In this document: in pieces, positions 1 to 8,033 of the stretch
How the letters are laid out: each line of letters starts with the position of its first letter
Numbering within the stretch: position 1 is the first letter of the stretch
Virus record (IMG/VR): IMGVR_UViG_3300022821_000050
Span: 1-39,565 of that record
Source: a virus
Strand: one strand, 5' to 3'
Length of the DNA stretch: 39,565 bases
Program-made: the position numbers and the translations under genes
Notes under the pieces: generated by a model
What the model was told of the DNA's origin: nothing
Database searches by the model: none
What the model saw: only the letters and a program-made list of their open reading frames with translations

Positions 1-907
1 ATGTTACATTATCTGTAGATGATAACCCTAATTGTTCTGATTGAGAAACAATCCCACTGCCATTTATTATTTGGGCTGATGATGAAACTATATTACTTTC
101 TAAAAATACACCAGATCCAGATATATTCTGACCATTAAAGTTTATTGTTGAATCAGCTTCTTTTATATTTTTAGTACCAGTACCGGAAGTTACTAAAATT
201 ATATTTGGTGCTGAAGATGTAATCATATCAACTGTACCAGTACCAGTATCAGCTGTATAGTCACTACCAATACCAATAGTTCCATCAGAATCGATTACTA
301 ATGGAGAGTATAATGATGTTTTGCTTGGTAAATCAGATGCTGTTATATCTGATATATGTATTCTTGAACCAGATTTATAAAAATCTAAATCTGTTATTTG
401 TTGAGATGAAGAAATAGTATTTGTATCTTCTAATGAAAAATTACCAAATCCGTTTGATTGTGCTGATCTTGAAACTTCTAAATTAAAATTTGTTATAGAC
501 GAAGTTGTTATAGGTAAGAATTGATCAGATGAAGAAAATAAACTATTTCCAATTAATATTTGTGACGATTCAGATATTTCATATCCTAAACCTAATATTT
601 GTATAGAAGTTGAAACAATTCCATTACCATTTAAATCTTCTATTGAAAAGTTACCAAACCCAGATGTAGCTGCTGATTTTGAAACTTCTAAGTTGAAATT
701 TGTTATAGACGAAGTTGTTATACTAACTATATTACTACCATTACCATAAAATGAACCAGAGAACATTTCTGCTGATGCTGTTTTAAAGTGAAGTATTGGT
801 GGTTGTGATCCAGATCCGTCTAGTATCGATTGGTTATCACCTGGGCTTATTTGTAGTAACCTTTGATACGTTTCGGATACTATACTACCTGATAAATCAT
901 ATGACAT
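1..907 (-). CDS. Tail-fibre-like virion protein, 3' end cut by window edge
   Basis: An uninterrupted minus-strand frame runs from the ATG at 907 to the window edge (about 302 codons, no stop). An AGGA ribosome-binding site lies 6 nt before the ATG. The protein is rich in Ser, Thr, Asn, Ile and Gly, has no cysteine in the visible part, and carries a repeated module containing SSITNFNLEVS and GFGNFS (residues of roughly 62-90 and 132-160). Such low-complexity, repeat-built proteins next to tail genes are typical of phage distal fibres or baseplate appendages. It lies just downstream of another fibre-like gene, with a TATATTTAT-type promoter candidate in the gap. I do not recognise a named family, so the role is inferred from composition, repeats and position. 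Confidence 0.7.
   Translation of the reverse strand, partial: MSYDLSGSIVSETYQRLLQISPGDNQSILDGSGSQPPILHFKTASAEMFSGSFYGNGSNIVSITTSSITNFNLEVSKSAATSGFGNFSIEDLNGNGIVSTSIQILGLGYEISESSQILIGNSLFSSSDQFLPITTSSITNFNLEVSRSAQSNGFGNFSLEDTNTISSSQQITDLDFYKSGSRIHISDITASDLPSKTSLYSPLVIDSDGTIGIGSDYTADTGTGTVDMITSSAPNIILVTSGTGTKNIKEADSTINFNGQNISGSGVFLESNIVSSSAQIINGSGIVSQSEQLGLSSTDNVT
432..722 (-). repeat. Imperfect intragenic direct repeat (2 x about 81 bp)
   Basis: Positions 432-512 and 642-722 are near-identical in frame. They encode two copies of a segment with SSITNFNLEVS(K/R)SA followed by GFGNFS. The period is 210 bp (70 codons), which suggests duplication of a structural module within the fibre-like protein. 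Confidence 0.75.
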
Positions 908-962
908 TCGTTATCCTACTTGAAATATTTATTAGATATATGAAAATATTAATATATTCTAA

Positions 963-977
963 TAATAAATATAAATT
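963..977 (-). promoter_or_regulatory. Candidate late promoter motif upstream of the fibre-like gene
   Basis: On the plus strand this is TAATAAATATAAATT, so it reads AATTTATATTTATTA toward the gene starting at 907. The identical 15-mer precedes the gene starting at 3529, and 14 of 15 bases recur at 37168-37182. No TTTG box lies 19-21 bp upstream. That fits a -10-only late promoter of the gp55 type better than a host promoter. The assignment is inferred from recurrence and orientation only. Confidence 0.4.
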
Positions 978-991
978 AGTTTTAATTATTC

Positions 992-3529
992 CTATGGTGG
1001 TGGTGGCGTAGATCCTGTGAAATCACTTACACCTGGATTTATATATATTACTTTATCAGTTATAGCAACTCCAATTCGTTGTATATAACCATATCCACTT
1101 AACGTATAATTAATTGTACTTTTATAATTAATCTTTCCTGATGTGGATAAGAATAATTGTTGTCCAGGTGTATATGACCCATTTGGATCATATATATAAC
1201 CATTAAATAATATATCTTGTACTCCAGTTGTACCAGTGAATACAATACCAACACCAACAACTCCATTTGTAACTGATGCTCTGATGTATTTTGGAACTCC
1301 AACAAATGATTGTATCCCAACAACATCCAAACCAGTAAATGTTGATATTACATCACCAGTAGTGAATAATCCAGACCCAGATGGAGTTTGTTTGAATTGT
1401 ATAGGCGTTGTTATATCAGCTGTTTCTTCAGTTGTGAATGTTCCCTTATAATCATATATAGGTTCTAATTTAAATGACATAGTTGTATCAGTTAAACTAC
1501 CAGACACACCATGAGATCCAGTTATAGTGAATATAGATTCTGTTCCATTAGTTCCCTCTACAACACTAACACCATCACTTATATACCCATATGTAGTCCA
1601 AGTATCACCACCCCCACCAGATGTTACATCAACACCATTTATCTTTAAACTTGTAGCATCTATATCTAATTTATCATTTGCAAAATCAAAAAAATTACCA
1701 TCATTAGTTTGCATATAAACTCCCATATCAGAGAATACATGACTACTCTCAGTTATAGGGTTAGAACCAGAATATAACATAAACCCAGACTTCACATCTG
1801 GATCAAAGTTATACGATCTTATTATAGACGCACTATTATGTTGTTCTAATTGAATACCTTTATTTATATCATCACCGATATATAAAGTTCCATTTATTAT
1901 ATTATCTCTACCGTTAACATACAAGTTGCTACCGTTAACATTCATTCTATCAATAGTATGATAGTATTTAGATTTGTTATTGTTCTGGTTGTAAAATTCA
2001 ATTAGAAAATCTGTATCATCATCATTTATGTCATGTGGTAGTTCTATATAACAATATGTGTGTTCTGGATTAAATCCATATTTATAATATGACTTTATTG
2101 ATATATCAGATATATACCACCTACCACCATTAATTCTAAATGTTGGATGTATATTGGCATCTACGTTAGGTTTGAAGTTAAACTTCATTTTACCACGATT
2201 ACTATTGATTTTATTTAATATCTTCCCAACAACAAGCGACTCACCATTTCTACCTATTGGATCACCATCTATAATAATATCCATATCTGGAACACCATTA
2301 CTATACTCATCTTCCAAATAATAATATTGAAATTCAAATGTGTATATATGGTCTTTGTATATTGAAACTAAATTATTAGATGATAACTTAATATCTGTAC
2401 TTGATGTAACATTAGACGTATAATCAGTATATATAGATTTATTTAAGGTTGTATTATCATAAAGTAGATCTATGGATGGTTCGGTTGTAGATATATAATT
2501 ATCTATGTGTTCTTGTGAATTTATATCTCCAATTCTATACGATGAATCTATATTAGTATTATCAACCATCAAATCGTTATATTTTAACTTTGATTTATTA
2601 ACTAAGTTAAAAGTTTCATAATTACTATTTTTTGACTTTGAAAATAACCCAATCGAATCTATAAATCCAGTATTAGGTTTTAAATTATACATTTCTATAT
2701 AAAGATAAGATTTTATATCTGGTATAGATACATTAGTTCCATTATCAATATAATCAGTTGTATAAGCAACATTATATGATTTATTAGGTGTAAAGTTGGT
2801 ATTGTGAATTGTACTATTTAACTTTATATGTGAATCTAGTATTATCGTATTAGAGTTAATTATACCACTTATAGTTCTGGTTATTGTATTTGTTGTTTGG
2901 AATGGTTTACTCATATCAAATGTAGAACTATTAAAATCTAATGATATTGTTCTACCTATCAAATTAGAATTGAAATTTGCATTTGAATCTGTTAATATAG
3001 AATGTAATGATTTCTTATCTATAATTGCATTACCAGACAGCGACAATACTCTATCTGTATCATAAGAGATACTATATTTGTTTTTTCTTTGTTCTGAATA
3101 TTCTATAATTGGTGTTTTATCTACAAAAATTATCTCGGAGTTGGTGATGTGTTCTTTGTTTACTATGATATTATGATTATACTTCACAACTTTACCATCA
3201 ATAGTAGTTGCTACCAAAGTTATAATCGCTATACCATTCTTAACTTCATCAGTAATATTAACATTTATTATTCTAGATTTATCACTTAATTTCTTGGTTG
3301 ATACATTATAATACACACTATTTTTATTAGAATCAGTTATATCTACTAATATACCATACTTACCATTTAAAACATTATAATTTGGATTTAATTTAATTAT
3401 ATTCTTACCATAACCAAACTCACGTTCTATCTCGGTAATATTAAAAAAATATGGAGAGTATAAAGTCGTGTCTAAAACATCAACCCTATAACTCCCCAAA
3501 TCTTTACTTAATTTTTTATCTATTATCAT
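992..3529 (-). CDS. Large tail-fibre/appendage virion protein (845 aa)
   Basis: This 845-residue protein is Asn/Ser/Ile/Tyr-rich. The N-terminal ~150 residues look like stacked beta-sandwich domains. A central stretch has short structural motifs such as NGTLYIGDDINKGIQL, typical of fibre shafts. The last ~90 residues (PGQQLFLSTSG, then RIGVAITDKVIYINPG) resemble the small beta domain at the end of many phage fibre or decoration proteins. It ends with Gly/Pro-rich TGSTPPPP. It follows the nuclease gene by 17 nt, and that gap holds a promoter-like TATATTTAT motif 6 nt before the ATG with no Shine-Dalgarno, so the message may be leaderless. Being a virion fibre is inferred; receptor binding is not shown. 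Confidence 0.7.
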   Translation of the reverse strand: MIIDKKLSKDLGSYRVDVLDTTLYSPYFFNITEIEREFGYGKNIIKLNPNYNVLNGKYGILVDITDSNKNSVYYNVSTKKLSDKSRIINVNITDEVKNGIAIITLVATTIDGKVVKYNHNIIVNKEHITNSEIIFVDKTPIIEYSEQRKNKYSISYDTDRVLSLSGNAIIDKKSLHSILTDSNANFNSNLIGRTISLDFNSSTFDMSKPFQTTNTITRTISGIINSNTIILDSHIKLNSTIHNTNFTPNKSYNVAYTTDYIDNGTNVSIPDIKSYLYIEMYNLKPNTGFIDSIGLFSKSKNSNYETFNLVNKSKLKYNDLMVDNTNIDSSYRIGDINSQEHIDNYISTTEPSIDLLYDNTTLNKSIYTDYTSNVTSSTDIKLSSNNLVSIYKDHIYTFEFQYYYLEDEYSNGVPDMDIIIDGDPIGRNGESLVVGKILNKINSNRGKMKFNFKPNVDANIHPTFRINGGRWYISDISIKSYYKYGFNPEHTYCYIELPHDINDDDTDFLIEFYNQNNNKSKYYHTIDRMNVNGSNLYVNGRDNIINGTLYIGDDINKGIQLEQHNSASIIRSYNFDPDVKSGFMLYSGSNPITESSHVFSDMGVYMQTNDGNFFDFANDKLDIDATSLKINGVDVTSGGGGDTWTTYGYISDGVSVVEGTNGTESIFTITGSHGVSGSLTDTTMSFKLEPIYDYKGTFTTEETADITTPIQFKQTPSGSGLFTTGDVISTFTGLDVVGIQSFVGVPKYIRASVTNGVVGVGIVFTGTTGVQDILFNGYIYDPNGSYTPGQQLFLSTSGKINYKSTINYTLSGYGYIQRIGVAITDKVIYINPGVSDFTGSTPPPP

Positions 3530-3532
3530 ATA

Positions 3533-3547
3533 TAATAAATATAAATT
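3533..3547 (-). promoter_or_regulatory. Candidate late promoter abutting a start codon
   Basis: This is an exact copy of the 15-mer at 963-977. In the gene direction TATATTTA ends 6 nt before the ATG at 3529, so transcription would start at or next to the start codon. The motif fills almost the whole gap between the nuclease stop codon and the next gene. Confidence 0.45.
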
Positions 3548-6500
3548 TAAAACGTTATTCGTGATACCCCATCATTAATTATATGTAAATAGTTATCCAT
3601 ATAATCCTTAATAGAATCTATATGTGATATAACAACTATATTACTATAGTATTCACGTAACATATCAAATACATCAGGTATTTTACTTAGGTTATTGACA
3701 TCTAAAGCACCAAAACCCTCATCAATCATCAAAAAATCTATAGATATATAACTTGAAATCCTATATAATGCAACTCGTGTAGCAATATCAATTATAAATG
3801 ATTCCATTCCACTTGCAAGTCTAGAATCTCTATATGTTCCATTATGCTCTATATAATGATCTATATTACTACCATTCAATACCATTTTTATATTAAAGTC
3901 AACCATACCATGTATTATATTATTAGTCTCTATATTTATAATATCAATCATAGTGTTTAATATATAAAGTTGAATTCCATTTCTAGATAATAATTCGGAG
4001 TAGGATTTGTATATGTGATGTTTCTTCGATAGATCTGATATTTCTATTTGTATATTAGTTAACCTATCAATATTATCATTTTCTTTATATATATCAAGAT
4101 TCAATTTGGATATTATATTATCAATCTCATCACGTTCATCCTTATAACTCTTAATTTTTATATTAGTATTTTCTATACGTGACATGATTATATTGTTATT
4201 ATCTATAATATCTTTATTATTAATTATAGTATTCTTATCTTGTTGTAATTCATTTAATTTGGACGTTAGTTTATCTACTTCTAATTTCAACTTAGATAAT
4301 TTATCGGTAGAACTTATAAGTTTATCCTTATACAATTCAACCTCAGACTTTTTTTCATTATAGTTATCTATGATAGTCATATGCAAATCGTACTCTACTA
4401 ATAGACCCTCACCCACAAGTAATTTATTTTCTAAAACTTCTATTTCAGATTCCAACTTAGTTATTAATGTGCGTTTAGTTTCTATATTGTCAAAATAAAG
4501 TTTATTATTATTTACACAATGACTGCATTCTGGATCGTAATCATAATCCGAAAATTTATCTATCTCAGATGTGTATGATTTGATCAATTGTTTTTTTGAA
4601 ATTACAATTTGTTTATTTGATTGTATATCCAATTTTAAATTTGAATTTGACTTTATAAATTCAATTGAATTATTATACGTTTCTAATAACTCACCCATAT
4701 CTAATTTTATAGACTTTATTTTATTATTATATAATTCTATAGATTCATTACAACCATCAATATCAATAGAACCCAATAAATCATTATTAGTTTCAATTAA
4801 ACTATCAATATCACTAACACTCATATCAACCGTAGTTATATCAGTTATATTTGACTTTTGAATTGATATATCATTAACAAGTTCATCTATATTATGATTT
4901 ATATTATGTATATTATTTTTTTGAACTTCTAATTCTGATGTGTGTGCTTCTATATTCAGTTTGGAATTATTAATTTCAAAGTTTATATCTATGTTCTTAT
5001 GTACATTCAATAAATTAGAAAATCGTTTAACTTCATCATCAACTGAGGATTTTATATCTTCAAAAATATCAATATTTAAATATTTTATCAGTAAATCTTT
5101 TTTTTCGGATTGTGTTAATTTTGAAAATTTAAATCCATTATCTTGTGATAAGAATGTAGTCATCAAGAAATCATCTATATTACCTATATATGATTGTATT
5201 ATTTTATTAGTAGATGAACGCTTATCACCATTAAGTTTATCTTGTAACGTATAAAAATCTACTTTTACAGATACAGTTCCATTTTTAGACCTACTACCAT
5301 AACGTTCTATATAAAATAATTCATCATTTATAACGATTTCTATTTTAACAAACATCTCATCTGAGCTTATGTTCATAACATCAGCTGATTTTGTAGTTCT
5401 TCGAGTTGTGTCAAATATAGCAAATGTTATTATATCTAATATTGATGATTTTCCAGTTTGATTCTCTCCAATTATACCTAATATACCAGGTGTGTAACTT
5501 GAAAAATCTATATAGTTATCTTTACCATAAGAAAACATATTATCAAACCAAAGTTTAGATATACTTATATTTCTTACTGATATATCTACATTATCCATCT
5601 TATAATTATCAATGTGCAGATCAACTATAGAATCAATATCACTATCAGTTATATTATCTTTGTTTGATAACATTTCACGTATAACATTACATTGATAATC
5701 AACATCTAACATGTTATTTGATTGTATTCTATCGGATACTATCAGTTTACTATTATCAGAATTTATCAACTCCACACTACCAATATCAACACCCATCATA
5801 CTTAACGTGTCACGTACCTCAATTGCATTAGCTATGTTACTTGTGGTATGTGGTATTCTAACCTTGTAGTTGGGCTTAATACCATCTAAAACTATATTAT
5901 TAACATCAACAGTATAAAACCCATAATCATTAGTAATATCAAATGGTACTATTTGCATACCAACCAAATCCCATATCAATCCACCATGATCACCACAACT
6001 CTCTGAGAAATTTTGTTGGATTAATGACCCAGCATACGCAATGTTATTATCTAATATTTGTCTTTTATGTATATCACCTAATAACACACAATCATATTTA
6101 GAGAATATGTCTATTTTGACATTTGAACGTGATGGTTCTCCTGTATCATATACACAACCACTAATATCACCATGATACAAACCAACATTTATTTTAGAAT
6201 CATCTATATAATCTATATGTGTTTTATCATAAAATGGAATATGACAAAAATTTATATTGTCTATAACCAAATTTTCATTACCAAATAAATAATGTATATG
6301 TGTATCTGTAGAATCATTTATAGCATTTATAATAACTGATAGTGGATTGTCACGACCCATATTTTTCTCATTTAAATCATGATTACCTGGTATAACAACT
6401 AATGGTTGTAATCTAGACAGCTTATATAAAAAGTCATATGTTATAGATATTAATTCAGATGATATATCCAACTTGGAATGTAAAATATCACCTGTCAATA

Positions 6501-6630
6501 CAGTTACATTATTGCCTGTTTGGTTACTTATAAAGTTATATAATTTATCAAATATAACATTATATTCGTTATGTCTATTGTGAAGTCGAATATGTATATC
6601 CGATATATGAATTAGCTTATCGATTACCAT
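3547..6630 (-). CDS. Fused SbcD-SbcC (gp47-gp46 type) recombination nuclease
   Basis: One 1027-residue chain carries both halves of the Mre11/Rad50-type complex that processes DNA ends for recombination and replication. Residues 1-240 are a metallophosphoesterase: DIH at 11-13, GD at 47-48, GNHD at 82-85, HGD near 153 and GDIH at 185-188. Residues from about 357 are an SMC-type ATPase: Walker A GENQTGKSS (388-396), a long coiled coil (about 520-860) with a CxxC zinc hook CSHC (702-705), signature SRLASGMES (936-944), Walker B FLMIDEGF (966-973) and an ISH motif (1001-1003). In T4 these are two genes. The start overlaps the primase end by 14 nt, with AAGG before the ATG. All catalytic motifs look intact. 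Confidence 0.93.
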   Translation of the reverse strand: MVIDKLIHISDIHIRLHNRHNEYNVIFDKLYNFISNQTGNNVTVLTGDILHSKLDISSELISITYDFLYKLSRLQPLVVIPGNHDLNEKNMGRDNPLSVIINAINDSTDTHIHYLFGNENLVIDNINFCHIPFYDKTHIDYIDDSKINVGLYHGDISGCVYDTGEPSRSNVKIDIFSKYDCVLLGDIHKRQILDNNIAYAGSLIQQNFSESCGDHGGLIWDLVGMQIVPFDITNDYGFYTVDVNNIVLDGIKPNYKVRIPHTTSNIANAIEVRDTLSMMGVDIGSVELINSDNSKLIVSDRIQSNNMLDVDYQCNVIREMLSNKDNITDSDIDSIVDLHIDNYKMDNVDISVRNISISKLWFDNMFSYGKDNYIDFSSYTPGILGIIGENQTGKSSILDIITFAIFDTTRRTTKSADVMNISSDEMFVKIEIVINDELFYIERYGSRSKNGTVSVKVDFYTLQDKLNGDKRSSTNKIIQSYIGNIDDFLMTTFLSQDNGFKFSKLTQSEKKDLLIKYLNIDIFEDIKSSVDDEVKRFSNLLNVHKNIDINFEINNSKLNIEAHTSELEVQKNNIHNINHNIDELVNDISIQKSNITDITTVDMSVSDIDSLIETNNDLLGSIDIDGCNESIELYNNKIKSIKLDMGELLETYNNSIEFIKSNSNLKLDIQSNKQIVISKKQLIKSYTSEIDKFSDYDYDPECSHCVNNNKLYFDNIETKRTLITKLESEIEVLENKLLVGEGLLVEYDLHMTIIDNYNEKKSEVELYKDKLISSTDKLSKLKLEVDKLTSKLNELQQDKNTIINNKDIIDNNNIIMSRIENTNIKIKSYKDERDEIDNIISKLNLDIYKENDNIDRLTNIQIEISDLSKKHHIYKSYSELLSRNGIQLYILNTMIDIINIETNNIIHGMVDFNIKMVLNGSNIDHYIEHNGTYRDSRLASGMESFIIDIATRVALYRISSYISIDFLMIDEGFGALDVNNLSKIPDVFDMLREYYSNIVVISHIDSIKDYMDNYLHIINDGVSRITF

Positions 6631-7558
6631 ATAATACCTTTAATTTTATTAAATCAGATTTTTTGATTAATTTTGAATTTTGAACTCTAACTTTCATTTC
6701 TTCATATCCATGTTCAGATGGGTCTTTATCCCCTAACTCACAAAAATACACATTTATACCTATTGATATTAACATATTTATATAACCAAGTGTACTTCTC
6801 ATAGCATCTGGGTCTAAGCACATAACTATATCTTTTATGTCATTATCATATATATAAGACATAGTGACATCAGATATTACTTTACCTAATAATGGTGTTG
6901 AATTTTGCTTAATAGCTATAGAATCAAACATACCCTCACATAAAACTATAGGGTGTGTTGGTGATAATAAATGCTCAAATATTATAGATGTTGGTTCAGA
7001 ATCTGGTTTTTTGTGAGTTATAGACTTAGTATCTAATATAGATCTACAATAATAATAATTTAATTTGTAGTCTGAGTTGTATGATGGTATAATAACCATA
7101 TTATCATATACACCCACATCCGAGTAGCCTATATTATATCTTATAATGTCTAAATCCGTAATCTTTCGATTGTCAATTAGATACTTATATAATTTATTCT
7201 CTTTATGGGAATTTATCCCATTAGTCAATGACTTATAGCCAAATGGTAATTTTACATTTATATTATTCTTTGGTTGTGATTTGAATGTTATTCTGTGATT
7301 TGATACTATAGATTTTAACTCTTCAAAATACCTATAGTCTACATTTGATTTAGCAAATAAAGTGAATATATTATATCCACCATACTCAGATACCCAACAA
7401 TTCCATTTATAGTTTCCGTCACTATCTGGTTGTAGTTTGATGCATAGTTTTGGTTTGGTGTGATTTACAAACGGAGAATAAAAGTAATAATTACCATTAC
7501 TTACCGATTGATGCTTACCATATACTTTTTCTAAAAGATTTAAAAGTTGTAAATTCAT
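6617..7558 (-). CDS. TOPRIM DNA primase (gp61/DnaG-like)
   Basis: This 313-residue protein would make RNA primers for lagging-strand synthesis. The TOPRIM domain is clear: CEGMFD with E208, and LDPDA at 248-252 giving the DxD acidic pair, then GDKDPSE near 277, as in DnaG-type primases. The N-terminal ~70 residues have the layout of the usual primase zinc ribbon (PFVNHTKPKLCI, then KWNCWVSEYGGYNIF). They keep only isolated cysteines (C39, C54) rather than CxxC pairs, so zinc binding is probably lost. The gene begins 4 nt after a host-type -7 box and has no Shine-Dalgarno, which suggests a leaderless message. It overlaps the downstream nuclease gene, so the two form an early operon. Confidence 0.85.
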   Translation of the reverse strand: MNLQLLNLLEKVYGKHQSVSNGNYYFYSPFVNHTKPKLCIKLQPDSDGNYKWNCWVSEYGGYNIFTLFAKSNVDYRYFEELKSIVSNHRITFKSQPKNNINVKLPFGYKSLTNGINSHKENKLYKYLIDNRKITDLDIIRYNIGYSDVGVYDNMVIIPSYNSDYKLNYYYCRSILDTKSITHKKPDSEPTSIIFEHLLSPTHPIVLCEGMFDSIAIKQNSTPLLGKVISDVTMSYIYDNDIKDIVMCLDPDAMRSTLGYINMLISIGINVYFCELGDKDPSEHGYEEMKVRVQNSKLIKKSDLIKLKVLYGNR

Positions 7559-7562
7559 AATA

Positions 7563-7594
7563 CAAACTTACGAAAAAGAAATCATATATACAAA
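7563..7594 (-). promoter_or_regulatory. Bacteroidetes-type early promoter for primase-nuclease operon
   Basis: Read on the minus strand: TTTG (7594-7591), exactly 20 nt, then TAAGTTTG (7570-7563). This fits the Bacteroidetes -33 TTTG / -7 TAnnTTTG consensus. The spacer ends in TTTCTTTTTCG, shared with the promoters at 32883-32914 and 35944-35975. Only TATT separates the -7 box from the primase ATG. Confidence 0.8.
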
Positions 7595-7601
7595 TTATAT
7601 A

Positions 7602-8033
7602 TTAATTCATAGTTGATCTATAAAATTTTCGAATTATATTCTCGTTTAAATATTCAAATTCACCAGTAGGTAATTGCTTTGTTAGTACATCATGTTTAAC
7701 TTGATATTCCATCTCAGCATAGTTCAATTTAGATTTGTTATCGAAACATTCTATAATATCAAATATAAACTTATCCTTTCCATATTTTTTAATTTGGGAT
7801 TTTACGTTTGTAGATGATGATTCATAGTATTTCCAATCACTCTCTTTAACTACTATTTTTTTATTCTTTCTACCAACTATTTTTTTCTTAGTTGTAGACC
7901 AAAATAATTTTATACCTATATATTTCTGCTTAGTTTCTGTATTTGTTATCAGATATAGAAATCCCTTATAATTAGATATATCATCAGGAACATTAGTCCA
8001 TTTAGTCTCTACTTTTATTTTACGTTTGGCCAT
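7602..8033 (-). CDS. SegE-like GIY-YIG endonuclease
   Basis: This 143-residue protein matches a small GIY-YIG-related family common in T4-like phages, usually labelled SegE-like endonuclease. Visible signatures are GFLYLITN (residues 24-31) with KYIG (37-40) as the GIY-YIG equivalent, then KLFWS, KKIVVKESDWKYY and a KKYGKDKF helix. The conserved block with a catalytic Glu is followed by a Tyr/Glu-rich segment (LNYAEMEYQVKHDVL). The enzyme would nick or cut DNA, for homing, host DNA breakdown or processing. The ATG overlaps the upstream gene by 14 nt and has no obvious Shine-Dalgarno, so it is probably translated by coupling. The precise role is not known. Confidence 0.72.
   Translation of the reverse strand: MAKRKIKVETKWTNVPDDISNYKGFLYLITNTETKQKYIGIKLFWSTTKKKIVGRKNKKIVVKESDWKYYESSSTNVKSQIKKYGKDKFIFDIIECFDNKSKLNYAEMEYQVKHDVLTKQLPTGEFEYLNENIIRKFYRSTMN

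Noticed and set aside
4571-5254. Two plus-strand open frames of about 100 codons inside the nuclease gene
   Set aside because: They mirror the coiled coil of SbcC; hydrophobic, Ser/Ile-rich shadow composition and no initiation signals.
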